NCBI RefSeq assembly: GCF_050624435.1
Contig: NC_134546.1
Coordinates: forward strand, 75,433,700 to 75,497,699
Reading direction: 5' to 3'
Source of the DNA: Tenrec ecaudatus
Taxonomy: Eukaryota; Chordata; Mammalia; Afrosoricida; Tenrecidae
DNA length: 64,000 nucleotides
A model generated the notes under the pieces. It did no database searches, was not told the origin of the DNA, and worked only from the letters and a program-made list of their open reading frames with translations. The stretch's first letter is position 1. Each line of letters starts with the position of its first letter. The position numbers and the translations under genes are program-made. This document shows, piece by piece, positions 22,856 through 33,666 of the stretch.

Positions 22856-23147
22856 GTGAGAGGACTCAGTGCCACCCCATGCTCAAACTTCCCTGCAATA
22901 AAGACACTGGTGGATAGGATCACATGGGCTGCACAAGCACAGGAGCCAGGCTCCCGGCGCCGGGGCAATGGGAAAAGCATGGGAGCAAGGAATTTCTTGT
23001 TAGCATCTAGGGCTCCCTTTCCTTTGAAATCATTTTCTCCAAGAATCCCCTCTTCCTTAATGTTTGGTACAAAACACATCAATGTCAATATTCACTCATA
23101 TGTTATACACATAAACAAATTAAATATGTGTATGCGTGCATACATGA

Positions 23148-23330
23148 ACCCTGGTGGTTACTCAGTAGGCTGTTTACTGAAAGCCCAGGGGTTCAAAACC
23201 ACCAGCAGTTACGCAGGAGAAAAATGGTGCTTTCTGCTCCCATAAAGAGTTACAGTTTCAGAACCGCTCAAATCTACCCTTTCCTGTAGGGTCACAATAT
23301 GTCTGCATTGACTTGATGGCAGTGAGTGAG
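23148..23330 (+). repeat. AfroSINE, nearly full length (block b)
   Basis: Head CCCTGGTGGTTACTCAGTAG with tRNA-like box text GGGGTTCAAAACCACCAGC, then GCAGGAGAAAAATGG, CATAAAGAGTTACAG and TGTAGGGTCACAATATG, ending in GATGGCAGTGAG. The best AfroSINE in the window with 62,158-62,345, its copy in block c. Absent from block a. Confidence 0.85.
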
Positions 23331-24177
23331 TGAGAGTGAGAAATACATTGATATATACAAATACTGTTGGAATCACTAACATGCATTTAATAGTTTTCAT
23401 ATCCTGGATGGCTGTACTGAATGAAAATTAAAGTACAAGATAAAAAAGTGTGGGATTCAGGAGAAGAGAACTTAGTGGGGAACTCATAGCAACAAATATA
23501 TGTAAATTATAGAAACAAAATTCTGAAATTAATCACTTCAGTTTCCATGTAATGAAACTAGAAAAAGTTCAGTATGCCACATCATAGGTTAGTATGGGTA
23601 AAATAATAAATAAAGGAACTCAAGTAAATGAAATAGCAGGAACTCAGTAAGTAAGCCAATTAAATGGAAACTGATTATTTGAAAAGAAGAAGTAAAGTGA
23701 TAAGTATCCAGTTTTCCTGATCATGACAATAGAAAAAGGCCCAGAATCTCCAAGATAAGAAAGCAGAGAGGAAACACTGATGTGCGTACTTTGTGGATAT
23801 GTTTTATGAACTGCATGCCCACCATTTTAAAATATTACTGAAATGTGAAACTTCTTGGTAGGTAAGGAAACCAATAATGTTTCCAACAAGAAACAGATAA
23901 TAGAGCCATCCAGTGTATGCACCTGCATCCACATCTTAAGGGGAACAAGTGAGGATGCGCTGTGAGCTCTCATGCCAGAATGGTTACTGTGTATGTGACA
24001 TAAAGTTCATAAACTTAAAACTACTTTAAAAATACTGATAATATCTAACAACTAAAGCTATGCCTGACAAACAGATTAAGTACTCTGTTGTCCTTTGAGA
24101 GTTCTTGTGTTTCTCTGAGTCTGAGGGAGAACTCTGGTCCATATTCTCTACTCATTTGCTTCTAAATATCAGGGGAC

Positions 24178-24185
24178 ATGCAAAT
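24178..24185 (+). promoter_or_regulatory. Octamer ATGCAAAT (block b VH3)
   Basis: Perfect immunoglobulin octamer, 135 bp before the leader ATG at 24313. Confidence 0.85.
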
Positions 24186-24312
24186 GCAACTCTCTGCCTG
24201 CTGATAAACGGGCCACAGCCCCTGATGTGGGAGATCTCAAGGACAGCCCCAGTCTCTGGGGTATCTGCTGTTACATTTTGTGCCCAGGAGTGAGCTCATC
24301 CAGAAGCGCATA

Positions 24313-24765
24313 ATGAATTTTTCACCAACCTTGGTTTTCATTTTGGCCATTTTAAATGGTAATCCTTATGGGTCATATAAAATGGTCTAATTTGATATCA
24401 TTGTGATTACATTTGTTTGTATGTGTGTCACCTAATCCTGGTGCCTCTATGTTTGCAGGTGTCCAGTGTGAGGTGAAGCTGGTGGAGTCTGGGGGTGATC
24501 TGAGAAAGCCTGGGGGCTCCCTGACACTCTCCTGTGCTGCCTCTGGATTCACCTTCAGTAGCTATGAAATGAACTGGGTCCGCCAGGCCCAAGGGAAGGG
24601 CCTGTAGTGGGTCGCAGGCATTAGTAGTACTGGTGGTGGTACATACTACCCAGATTCAGTAAAGGGCCGATTCACCATCTCCAGAGACAACGCCCAGAAC
24701 ACCCTGTATCTGCAGATGAACAGGCTGAAAGCTGAGGACACAGCCATGTATTACTGTGCAAGAGA
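24313..24765 (+). pseudogene. IGHV, VH3 family, intact except one TAG (block b)
   Basis: The leader exon (24313-24358) starts MNFSPTLVFILAI and has a GTAATC donor. The V exon starts after TTTGCAG at 24459. FR1 [20 protein letters not shown], Cys22, CDR1 with FTFSSYEMN, Trp36 (NWVRQ), then AQGKGL followed by TAG at 24605-24607 (codon 46) where block c has CAG. After the stop the frame stays open: [22 protein letters not shown]3 [31 protein letters not shown]. Promoter, splice sites and RSS are all sound. One C-to-T change separates it from a functional gene; it could be allelic or sequencing noise. Confidence 0.9.
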
Positions 24766-24804
24766 CACAGTGAGGAGAAGTCAGTGAGAGCCCAGACACA
24801 AACC
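24766..24804 (+). other. 23-RSS of block b VH3
   Basis: CACAGTG (24766-24772), 23-bp spacer, ACACAAACC (24796-24804). Canonical for this locus. Confidence 0.92.
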
Positions 24805-25204
24805 TCCCCTGCAGGGAGGAAGCATGTCTCCAGGGGGAGCACAGGCCCCACAGAGCACAGTATCAGTCCCAGCAGCACAAGGTGGTTTCAACTTGTGGAT
24901 TCTGTCCCATCCCACTGTTCTCCAAGGAATCTCTCTATGTTTATTTTGTGATTATGTACCCATGCCTGATACATGAATCCTAATTCAAAAATTGTATTTT
25001 AGAATTAAGAAACATTCTCACATGCAGAAAAGGCAGTTGCCCCTTATGGAGGGGAAAGACCTTGACAGGTGCCCCCAGCTAAAGCCCAAGAACAGATTTT
25101 ACAATCAGATTCAAGGAAAATGCAGCCCCTAGCTAGTGCTAATTGTGAAGTGTACACTCATGTCTGAATGGTTAGTTTGAGCGCACCCAGTGATGCCTTA
25201 GGAC

Positions 25205-26150
25205 ACAGGACTCATGATCTGCTTCTTGTTGCTGTTTGGAGCAATCAAATTGCTTCCAGTCCATAGCGATCCTATGCACAACTGAACCAAACACTGCATG
25301 AGCTCTACCACCCTCATAATTTTTCCCAAGTCCGAGTCCATTGATGAAGTCACTGTGTCACTCAATCTCATTGAGAGCCTTATTTTTAACCACCCATCAA
25401 CATTATCAAACATGATGTCCTTCTCCAGGTCCTGGTCTCTCCTGATAATGTCCAAAGTATGTAAGGTGAAATCTTGTCATCCTTTCTTTTACAGAGCATT
25501 CTGGCCTTACATCTAAACATACAGATCTATGTGTCCTTTTAGCAGTCCACGGTATTTTCAATATTCTTCTCCACCATAATACAAATGCATTGAGTCTTCA
25601 TTCTCCTTATTCAGTGTTCAACTTTCACAGGCACATGATGCAAAGGAGAATATCATGGCTTGGGTCAGGAACACCTTATTCCTCAAAGCAACATCCTTGC
25701 TCTTCAGTACTCTAAAGAGGCCTTGTGCACCAGATTTATACAATGAAATCTGTTTTGATCTTTGACTGTTGCTTCCATTAGCATTGATTATGGATCCAAA
25801 TAAGACAAAATCCATGACAACCTCAACCTTTCCTCCATTTAGTGTGATGTTACCTATTGGTCCAGTTGTGAGTATTTTGGTCTTCCTTATATTGAGTTGT
25901 AATCTATACAAAAGACTAAAATCCCTGATCTTCGTCAGCAAGCCCTTCAATGCCTCCTCACTTTCATTAAGAATGGTTTTCTCATATGCATACCACAGGT
26001 TCTTAATAAGCCTCCAGCAAATCCTGATACATTTATTCATACAAACCAGCTACTCTGATGGTTTTCTCCGCATACAGATTAAATATGTGTGGTGAGAGGA
26101 TACAACCCTGATTCAATCCTTTTCCTGCCATATCTATGCTCACCTGAGGC
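25205..26150 (-). repeat. RTE (BovB-type) LINE, reverse-transcriptase C-terminal part
   Basis: The minus-strand frame 25618-26040 holds the RT region after the catalytic motif: ESEEALKGLLTKIRDFS, LQLNIRKTKILTTGPIGN, VMDFVLFGSIINANG and LKSKDVALRNKVFLTQAM, which is RTE/BovB order. Towards 26,140 an NQGCILSPHIFNLYAE motif appears in another frame, and towards 25,210 lies the AfroSINE-like tail. Many frameshifts; not active. Confidence 0.85.
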
Positions 26151-26214
26151 TCCAGCCCAGTAAATGCGATCTCCTGCTGCTAGGCCTTCTGGGCCAGACC
26201 ATTTCAATCCTCAG

Positions 26215-26560
26215 TTAGCAGCTGCACACTAGCCTGGGGGCACCTCCCCTCCTGGGTGTCTCCAATAAGACAAAGTGCTGCCTAATGGCCAGTTTGTTTG
26301 CATTGATAACATGGCCCTCGTGGTGGACTATTCCCGTTAGGGCAATCCCTTGCCCAGTGACCTGGGCGACAGAACACATAACACCTAGTGCCTTGTTCAG
26401 GGGTCTTGAAAACCTAGGAGGCAGTCCATGGGCATTGGTTAGCAATGGCAGCCAGTACCTGCACATGCCTGATATTCTTCCTTCTCTCCTTCCCCTGAAC
26501 CCAGGCTTCCCAGTCTTTGTCCTTATTGTAAAAGTTTGCTTTGGCACTAGTGATCATCTC
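26215..26560 (-). pseudogene. Endogenous retrovirus gag nucleocapsid fragment
   Basis: On the minus strand one frame (about 26,380-26,240) shows two zinc knuckles in series: a first, degenerate one ending RPGHWARDC, and a second of the form CYQCKQTGH then, after a stop, AALC. This tandem CCHC pattern is retroviral nucleocapsid. It is separate from the class II ERV to the right, which has its own nucleocapsid remnant, and it abuts the RTE on the left. The ERV class is not certain. No Gag can be made from it. Confidence 0.6.
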
Positions 26561-27540
26561 TTTGCGGGCAACTCCCTTTTCTCTTATGTTTTAAATTAAC
26601 AAGGGCTATAGCTGCAAAATGGCTTCTCTATATACATCAGAAGCCTTCTGAGTGCCAAAACAAAATGAATGGCAACAAGTAATACAGTCCTACCAGAACC
26701 TAAGCTGTGAGAGATACTTTAAGCTCAGGCTCTTGAGTTCAGCTCCTCCAGGTCCTCCACCAATTGTTTAATCATATTAGAGCCAGGGGATGTTTTTAAC
26801 CCAATCTTAAATGTACGGAACATATCTTTCAGCTGTTTGTTATCTAATGATATGTTTCACTTAAATCCTTGCAAATGATTTATAATTGAAGCACAAGTAA
26901 GGTTACATTAAGGGGTATATAAAAATATGTAATGTTAGAATCACTATTGAACATCAATTGAGTTTGCAAGTCCATGGTCTGATGTTCTAGTAATTAAACA
27001 GCCTGTAACTGTCCAGTCACTTTTACATAAAGTGTTCAGTTTTTGAATAGTTCGGAAGTGTCTCTCTGGCAACATCAGCAATGTTTGAAATGATTATAAA
27101 TCTAAGAAAGGCAAAAATTGCCATTCTCGTGAATCTGAGAGGACATTTTTATTTTTTGGAAAGCTTCAGCAATCGTAAAGAGGTCTCCATGTCATGCTTT
27201 CAGCAACTGCTTCTTCCTGGATCACACTCCCGGCCAAGGAATCTTCCTGTAATTTCTCTTACCTGCTAAGACGGAAAAGCCAATAGCCTCTCCCAAGAGC
27301 AATGAACCACCCACGACTCCAAACACCTTTGTGGTTGCTCCACCAGACTCTCTCCTGATCTGCATTCTCTATAGGGGCAGAGAGCTGTTTATCTGCACTG
27401 GTTTTGTTAGAAGCTTTGAGGGCAAAGAAAAAAATGCATTAATGAAGCTAAATGAAGTGCATTCTACATTATTGCCTCTCATCTCATCCTTCTGTTTTAA
27501 TAATGGACATATTAAGGCACTGTGAGCAATTCCAGGGAGT
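26560..27540. other. Unassigned, probably retroviral-derived
   Basis: It lies between the nucleocapsid fragment and the class II ERV pol fragment. I can identify no domain. Open frames at 27081 and 27331 are short and featureless. Confidence 0.35.
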
Positions 27541-27770
27541 TACTTTGGTTTGGAATATGTTCAGTTAGATAGGAAACATTATGCAAATTCGGGCTGTTCT
27601 GCAGACTTCAATATGACCTCTGGGCTGCTCTTGGACTAGGGCATGCAAAGCCTGTTTTTTTCTCTTTATAAAGGGCCCATTGTTCTATCCATATTGGGTC
27701 TTTTGACTTCCAAGATAGTTTAATTGGTTCAGGACTTAAAAGGGAAGTCCCAGTTAAAAATTTCAATATC
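27540..27770 (-). pseudogene. Class II ERV pol, RT N-terminal fragment
   Basis: In minus sense, a segment reads KSKDPIWIEQWALYKEKK, the start of a betaretrovirus-type reverse transcriptase (W-x-x-D-x-P-x-W-x-x-Q-W-x-L). It goes out of frame within 20 codons into EQPRGHIE-like text. It lies where pol should follow pro on the same strand as the gag and LTR to the right. Confidence 0.6.
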
Positions 27771-27949
27771 CTAGGCCCTGGCAGTCATTTTGGGGAGTAA
27801 CCTCGATTGGAGAAAGATCTCCATGTTCATTCTTTCTGAAGCCTCTTCCATTATGACCCATATTCTTCACTATGTTCTGTGCTATGTAATTTTGTGGAGT
27901 GATTGGGGCCGGGACGAGACGAGAATACACGAAAATGGAATTTTTTTTC

Positions 27950-28985
27950 TTTTTTTTTCCCCCACAAAGTAACCTTATCAACTTCAAAGTACTTTCCTTT
28001 ACATGTAATACCTGTAGTAAATGTGTACTTTCCCTTATACTTCATAACTCTAAAATTGTATTTCATTCTTGGAAACTTTTTACAAACTCATGTTTGGATG
28101 ACTGAAAGCACCTCCCTCATTTTTTTCCCCCTCACCTCTTCTATGTAGTCAAATACCTGTCCTTTCATGTCCCTCTGCAGTCACAGAAATAAAAAGAATT
28201 CACATGGAGCGAGTCCAGGTGAGTAAGGTGTGTGGGGCAAGAGAGGCCTGCTGTCCCCCCCCCCCAAAACTGCCACGCTGAAATGGGTGCGTGAGCAGGT
28301 GCATTGTCGTGGTGGCAGAATCGGTACCCTATCTGCAAAGGATAAGACCTGTTTTGGTCACAGTTTTTACACAATCTTTTCAGAACTTCTGAATAGAAAG
28401 CTTGATTAACAGTCTGTTCTGGTTTGATTAACTCCAAGTGCACGATGAGCTGACATTTTCATCCGTTCGGGAAGTTAATGGTCGTCCAGAACAAGGTTTG
28501 TCATCAATCAGCATTTCATCTCTTTTGAAATGAGAAAACCACTCACACCCTTGAGCTTTTCCCATAACACAGTCCGTGGGAGCTGTGTTCAACATCACAA
28601 GGGTTTCTGCAACATTTCCCCCACCCCAGTATGAAACAAAATTTCACCCCCAAACGGCATTCTTTTAAATCTGCCATCACACAAAACGAGGCTCCAGTGA
28701 AATGGTTTCACAAAAAATTCACTGACCAGAGAGAACTTTCCAAGGCACTTGGAGCACTAACTTTGAGCGATTTGCTTGATGCTAGCCTAGCGGGGTGCTG
28801 GGTGTGTGAGTGGGGTGTGTACTATGTAAGGTGTGACCAGCAGAGCTTTTCCCATTTTGTTTCGTTTGTTTTATTGCTACCTCGGTGTACACATCTAGTG
28901 CTCTCACTGTTGCAACAGATTCCCCCCCCCTATGTTATAGGGGTAAAAGTCACTACAGCTTTAATTGAACCAAACTACCCTTGAG
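27950..28985 (-). mobile_element. Mariner transposon relic, internally deleted, inside the ERV
   Basis: Minus-strand frames encode pieces of a mariner transposase in order: AQGCEWFSHFKRDEM and SGRPLTSRTDENV (N-terminal DNA-binding part, about 28,550-28,450), then IKPEQTVNQAFYSEVLKRLC and HHDNAPAHAPISAWQF (28,430-28,290), with the C-terminal KGKYFEVDKV near 27,980. The step from TRTDENV-type to TVNQAF-type text skips roughly 130 residues, removing the first catalytic Asp. Terminal inverted repeats are not clearly delimited. Confidence 0.8.
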
Positions 28986-29339
28986 GCCCCATGCACTGTA
29001 GGTTCATATCACGATGCCATACCTTATGCTGGTTAACGTCTTCATTTCACCCATGCTGAAGCCAGGAGTGGTTAAGGACCATGCTTTTAACAATTGCTTA
29101 TGGATCATAATCGTGATATCAATTCCTGAAACTAAAAGCCCTGAAAACCTTTGCCTTCAATTCTCATTTCTATACAGGGGCGCGTTTGCTTATACAGAAC
29201 AGCATTCCAAAATACTCCACTAGCTATGGGCACATTTGACACCTCTGGTGCTCTTTCTCGAGTAGTATCAGTTTTTATCAATAGGACCAGAAGGAACTAA
29301 AAATAATTGGCCGATGCAATCACCTTTTTAAATATATAA

Positions 29340-29700
29340 TCTGTGGTATTTCAGATTAAATCATAGTTCAAAATTCCCCTTCATAATTCTGCTCAATAAA
29401 TTCAGTAACAATTTAAACACCCTGAGCATTTAGGGTGGATTTCCTAGAAAAGCCGTTTGATCCTTTTGACAGAGGTCCCCAAATACAGGTCTTAATAACT
29501 GCTGATGATGATCCTTCTGGTAAAGGCGAACATCTTTTTGGCTAGTCAAATATGCCTTTGAGCTCCCTCTGGTGGCAGAACTTAGTGATAGGTTCTGACT
29601 GAGGTTCAATGCTGTGTGCGCTGGCTGGGTAGGAACTGTGCTCTCCAAGTTTGTTGGGTGGGGCTTGGAGCACGCCCATCTCCCCCTTTCCTGAGTGGGT
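29340..29700 (-). pseudogene. Class II ERV pro: dUTPase-like fragment
   Basis: Downstream (in minus sense) of the nucleocapsid, one frame shows AVIKTCIWGPLSKGS and STLNAQGV, then after a stop NYEGEF. These align with retroviral dUTPase motifs (T-G-I-x-G-P-L-P-x-G, G-R-S-S-L, D-Y-x-G-E-I). In betaretroviruses dUTPase sits at the N-terminus of pro, which fits. Stops and frameshifts make it non-coding. Confidence 0.65.
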
Positions 29701-31130
29701 AGCGGTTACTGACAGCACCCCCTCACTGCTGAATTTTGAGCGGCATTCATTCCCTTTTTTGCAGCGGTGGCAAAGTCCAGGTTCTCTTCAACCCAGTTGG
29801 GCCCTGACCCGGTGCCACCTTTAGTTGCCTGGCAAATTGATTGGCTTTGCTGGTACTCCCTTTGAAAATGTCAGACCTTTTTACAGTTAAAACACCCTCC
29901 TCCACCTTAAGCTTATTGTAATTATGCCTAGCAGCCGCAAGAAGACCTACTCCTTGTACCTTAGACCCAACGCCTCTGCAATTCTTAAGGAAGTCTGAAA
30001 GCGTGCTCTGCTCTTTGCTGGGACGGATATCAGCATTATCTTAAGCTAGAGTCTGTATTAGACTATCAACCAGGTCTTCGTTATTGATGTTCTTACGAAC
30101 AGCATCCTGAAAAAGGGACATAAAATCTATATGGGGCCCCTCATTACACAGGCATACAGAAGTGTGGCTGGGCCGCTTCTCCCCAAATGGCACTAGCTTT
30201 CCCCAGGCCTGGAGGCAAACATAACACATCTGTGACAATGCTTATTCAGTAATCTGCCATTGTACTTCCAAGGCGATAACATTCCCAGTCCCCAATACCT
30301 GCTCTACCTCTATGTTCAAGTGAGCCTGTGTTTCAGCAATTTCAAATGACCAAATGTGGTATTGTAAGTAATTTTATGGAGAAAGGCAAGACTTGGTTAA
30401 AGTGTTCTTTTTGGTGGTGACCAGATACCCAGCCACAGCTATTGACTTAATTATGCTAAACGCAAAGGGGAGTCAGCAACTTGGCCTGCAGCTGCCTGCT
30501 GGATGTCTTTCAGCAGCTCAAAGGGAAGCCACTCTAATGGCGCTCCTCATATCCTTTGGGTTGTCTGCATTAGGCTGTCTTTCAACTACAGGAACAGGGA
30601 AAGCTAATCTGGCTTCCTCTGTTGGCTTATGGCTTTTGAACTCCCAGGGCAGCATTACTCAGGGGGCGCAGAGGCTCTGGCCATGAGGTTCTCCCTAGAA
30701 TCAGATTTGGTTCTTTCAGTCTCTGCTAAAGCTTCCTCAACTATTTCATACTCATTTGGAGTGACTTAGTCTGCTTTCAAGAATGTGGATAACTGACACA
30801 AGACTTTGTACTACACTAGCTAGCCTTCCTTTTGCTCCTCTGTCTGCAGATGTTCTGAAACCATTTTCATTTTTGTCCACACATCCCAGGTCTCCATAAG
30901 GATATGGTCCCCCTGCCTGTGTATTTTACTTAAATTTGTATCAACCTTTTGCCAGATTCCTAGATATCTCCCCCTCCCCAACCCCCACCCCAGGAACCAT
31001 GGATTATACTTTTCACGACTTGTTGAAAACCCTGCATCCTTGTCTTTGTTACTGCTGTACCTTGTTTTGTGTTTGTTCAGTAAGTGGGTGACCATAATAC
31101 CATACGTTTTTTTAATTTACTTTCATTTTG
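29700..31130 (-). pseudogene. Class II (betaretrovirus-like) ERV gag
   Basis: On the minus strand, from 31,130: MGQNESKLKKR start (matrix), NPWF...GIWQKVDTNLSKIH and WDVWTKM (matrix), then capsid AWGKLVPFGEK and GPHIDFMSLFQDAVRKNI (about 30,200-30,060), SKEQSTLSDFLKNCRGVGSK, and nucleocapsid remnants CFNCKKV (29,880) and CHRCKKGNECRSKF (29,760). Order and motifs match HERV-K/HML-type Gag. Several frameshifts and stops; the second knuckle has lost its His-Trp-Ala. Confidence 0.75.
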
Positions 31131-31290
31131 CCCCATTAAAAAAAAATTTTACCAATCCCCCAACCAGATTCTCACTTCAAAACTATTCCCTAAATGCACT
31201 CTAGCTTCAGATGGGGTTGCACAAGGATCGCATAAATTTGCGCTCTCTTCTGGGAGAGTTTCCTCTAGATCCCTAGCTTAGTGTGCCATT

Positions 31291-31746
31291 TGTCAGGTCC
31301 AGTCTCACATTCTGAGGAGCAATTGTACAATTAAAAGGAAATAATAAAGGGCAGTAGACAAAGCATGCAAGGCATTACCTCTACCGTGAAGCCAGGGACA
31401 AGAGAGAGAATTTGTATTCCCCAAAACGTTTAAATAATCTTGGAACTAGCAAATCTCATCAATCATATACATAACAACATGGGTGGTATCATGCCCTAGA
31501 TATTCCTGTGCTCATTGTGGGTGGAACCCAATACCTTTACTGGGGCAGGCAGAGGGGAGTCGACCACCCCTTGTTCAGGGAGAACAATAGAAACAAGTCT
31601 GCTCCAATATATAAGAGCTTTAGACCACATAAAGGTCAGCCATATACTTGTAAGAAATATTTTATAGTAGCATTATTGTTGTAGAATATTATGGGGAGAT
31701 GATATTTAGTTAGGAGAATATGACTGTGATTAATCTCCAACTCACA
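31291..31746 (-). repeat. 5' LTR of the class II ERV
   Basis: In minus sense it runs TGTGAGTTGGAGATTAATCA to AGACTGGACCTGACA (TG...CA), 456 bp, with TCTTATATATTGG as a possible TATA region. Directly inside comes AATGGCACACTAAG, at the primer-binding-site position, then the gag start 160 bp on. The matching 3' LTR is not found, so the provirus is truncated on its pol side. Confidence 0.65.
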
Positions 31747-31849
31747 AATGTGAAGGCCTTCCATCAACAGAGTTTTGGCTTTCCAGAATCTTCATTATAA
31801 GTGTAGAGAATTTGTCTGCATACATCCTCTTCCCGATCCTCTGTTTCCC

Positions 31850-31930
31850 ACAAGCTGGTCCTAGCATTGTTTTGGTCTATTGTACATAATGTCACTTAGT
31901 CTGAATCAATTAGGTGGCACCTAACAAAGT
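31850..31930 (+). repeat. AfroSINE tail fragment
   Basis: CTAGCATTGTTTTGGTCTAT, TGTACATAATGTCACTTAGT and GGTGGCACCTAACAA match the AfroSINE/RTE 3' end. Confidence 0.65.
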
Positions 31931-32560
31931 TTTATCCCATGTGAACATACTGTGGTCTAGCCAGATTTGTAAGGTAGAATTGGGATCATGATTGGGGGTG
32001 GTTGGGGAGGAAGCATTTAGGAACAGAGGAAAGTTGTGTTTCATTGATGCTACACTGCACCCTGACTGGCTCGTCTCCTCCTCGTGACCCTTCTCTGAAG
32101 GGATGTCCAATTGCATACAGATGAGTTTTGGGTCTCCACTTTGCACTCTCCCTCATTCACAAAGATGTAATTTTTTTGTTCTGATGATGCCTGTTACCTG
32201 AGCCCTTCGATACCTCATGATCACACAGGCTGTTGGGTTTCTTCCATGTGGGTTTTGTTGCTTCTGAGCTAAATCACCGCTTGTGTCTCTTCAAGCCTTT
32301 AGGACCCCAGATGCTATATCTTTTGATAGCTGGGCCCCGTCAGCTTTCTTTGTCACATTTGCTTATGCACCCATTTTTCTTTAGCAGTAATATCATGGAG
32401 ATGTGCGTACAATGATAGGATTTTTTGTTCTTTGATGCCTGATACCTGATCCCTTCGGCACCTTCGTATCATGCAGGCTGATGTGCTTTTTCCATGTGGG
32501 CTCTGTTGCTTCTGAGCTAGATGGCTGCTTGTTTACCTTCAAGCTTGGACTGATTTCTCC
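31930..32560 (-). repeat. L1 3' UTR fragment (antisense)
   Basis: Colinear with 50,590-51,050: GTAAGGTAGAATTGGGATCA, CTGACTGGCTCGTCTCCTCC, CTTTTGATAGCTGGG. The GATGCCTGATACCTGATC module occurs twice, as is usual in this UTR. Confidence 0.8.
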
Positions 32561-32823
32561 AGAGTCTCTCGGGTATGCGTTACTCAGTCACCATCTTCCT
32601 GGAACTCCCTGTGCTTATGTTTTCTAATATACAGAACTGAAAGAACTAAATTAAAAATCAACTCTTGATTGCAATATAGAAAATTTCTATGGGAGAAATA
32701 CTGAATGATGCAGTAACCATCTACAGAAGATCAAAAGGATATATACAGACACTGTACCATAAAAAACTAGTCAACAGTTCACTGTTTCAAGAGGTAGCAT
32801 ATGAGCATGAACCTATGTGACTG

Positions 32824-33328
32824 TGTTGGACAGGGTTCTCTAGAGAGACAAAACCAGATTGCTAGTAATTATATATATATTTATAAAGATAGTTTTATAA
32901 CACAAGAAATGAACCATTAAACTATATACAGATAATACAATAAATTAACAGTTAAATTATAAAGCAGTGAGACACTAGCAGTCCTTTAAGGCTTGAGAGT
33001 CACCAGTTGTCAGTCCCTTTCTGTAGAGAGAGCTGGGCTATACATACCCAGGCAGCAAACAGCAAGGCAGGTCACCAACTCTCACCAACTGTCGGTCGCA
33101 GCTCCAGAGACAAACATTCCAATAGTGTGGGCTTAAAGGGACCTTAACTTACAGCGACACAGTCCATAGGCTAGGTATCCCACAGGTAGTGTACCTCTTA
33201 AAATGAGGCAGGTCCAATGATTAAAGAACAAGAGACAAGCAAGGCGAGGCTCACTGAGCGATTTATCCCTCCACCCTTCAATTAATCCTACTGGTGTTTA
33301 TCGGCCAGGCTGGCACAATAAACTATCA
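32824..33328 (-). repeat. 3' LTR of the ERV-L provirus
   Basis: In minus sense it starts TGATAGTTTATTGTGCC and ends ...ACCCTGTCCAACA, 505 bp. Immediately inside (33,329-33,343) is a purine-rich AAGGGGTGGATTTT, the polypurine tract that fixes this as the 3' LTR. Related to the LTR at 18,372. Confidence 0.85.
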
Positions 33329-33666
33329 AAATCCACCCCTTGCCAACCTGGCACCTGTACACAATTCTTTACCCACACATACTTATCATCAATCATCTAT
33401 CATACATATAAATTATATCAACAAATTATATCTGATATATCATACCTGAACAAAGGAAATATATGCGATAATCACATACAAAAAAAAGTTGACAATTACA
33501 AACCTCGCTTTTGCAATTGATCACGTGGTCATAATTGATAGGTAGAACTACCTTCTACTACTACCCATTCTGTATTACCTTTGCCCTCAGCAAGCACCTC
33601 AGCTGGTTGTGGTTTTTGACTTGGCGGGGTGACCCAAACCTTCATTCCTGAGGGGTCTGGGTCATT

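Larger units (their letters stand above)
18881..25200 (+). repeat. Segmental duplication block b
   Basis: Colinear with block c (56,162-64,000, excluding the DPPA4 insertion): AfroSINE remnant, VH6-like pseudogene, L1 ORF2, RTE, VH4 relic, AfroSINE, VH3. Similarity is high throughout, with scattered substitutions and small indels. Confidence 0.85.

Noticed and set aside
23100-23330. tRNA-like boxes (GGTTCAAAACC) as tRNA genes
   Set aside because: They are the tRNA-derived heads of AfroSINEs, without a foldable acceptor stem.
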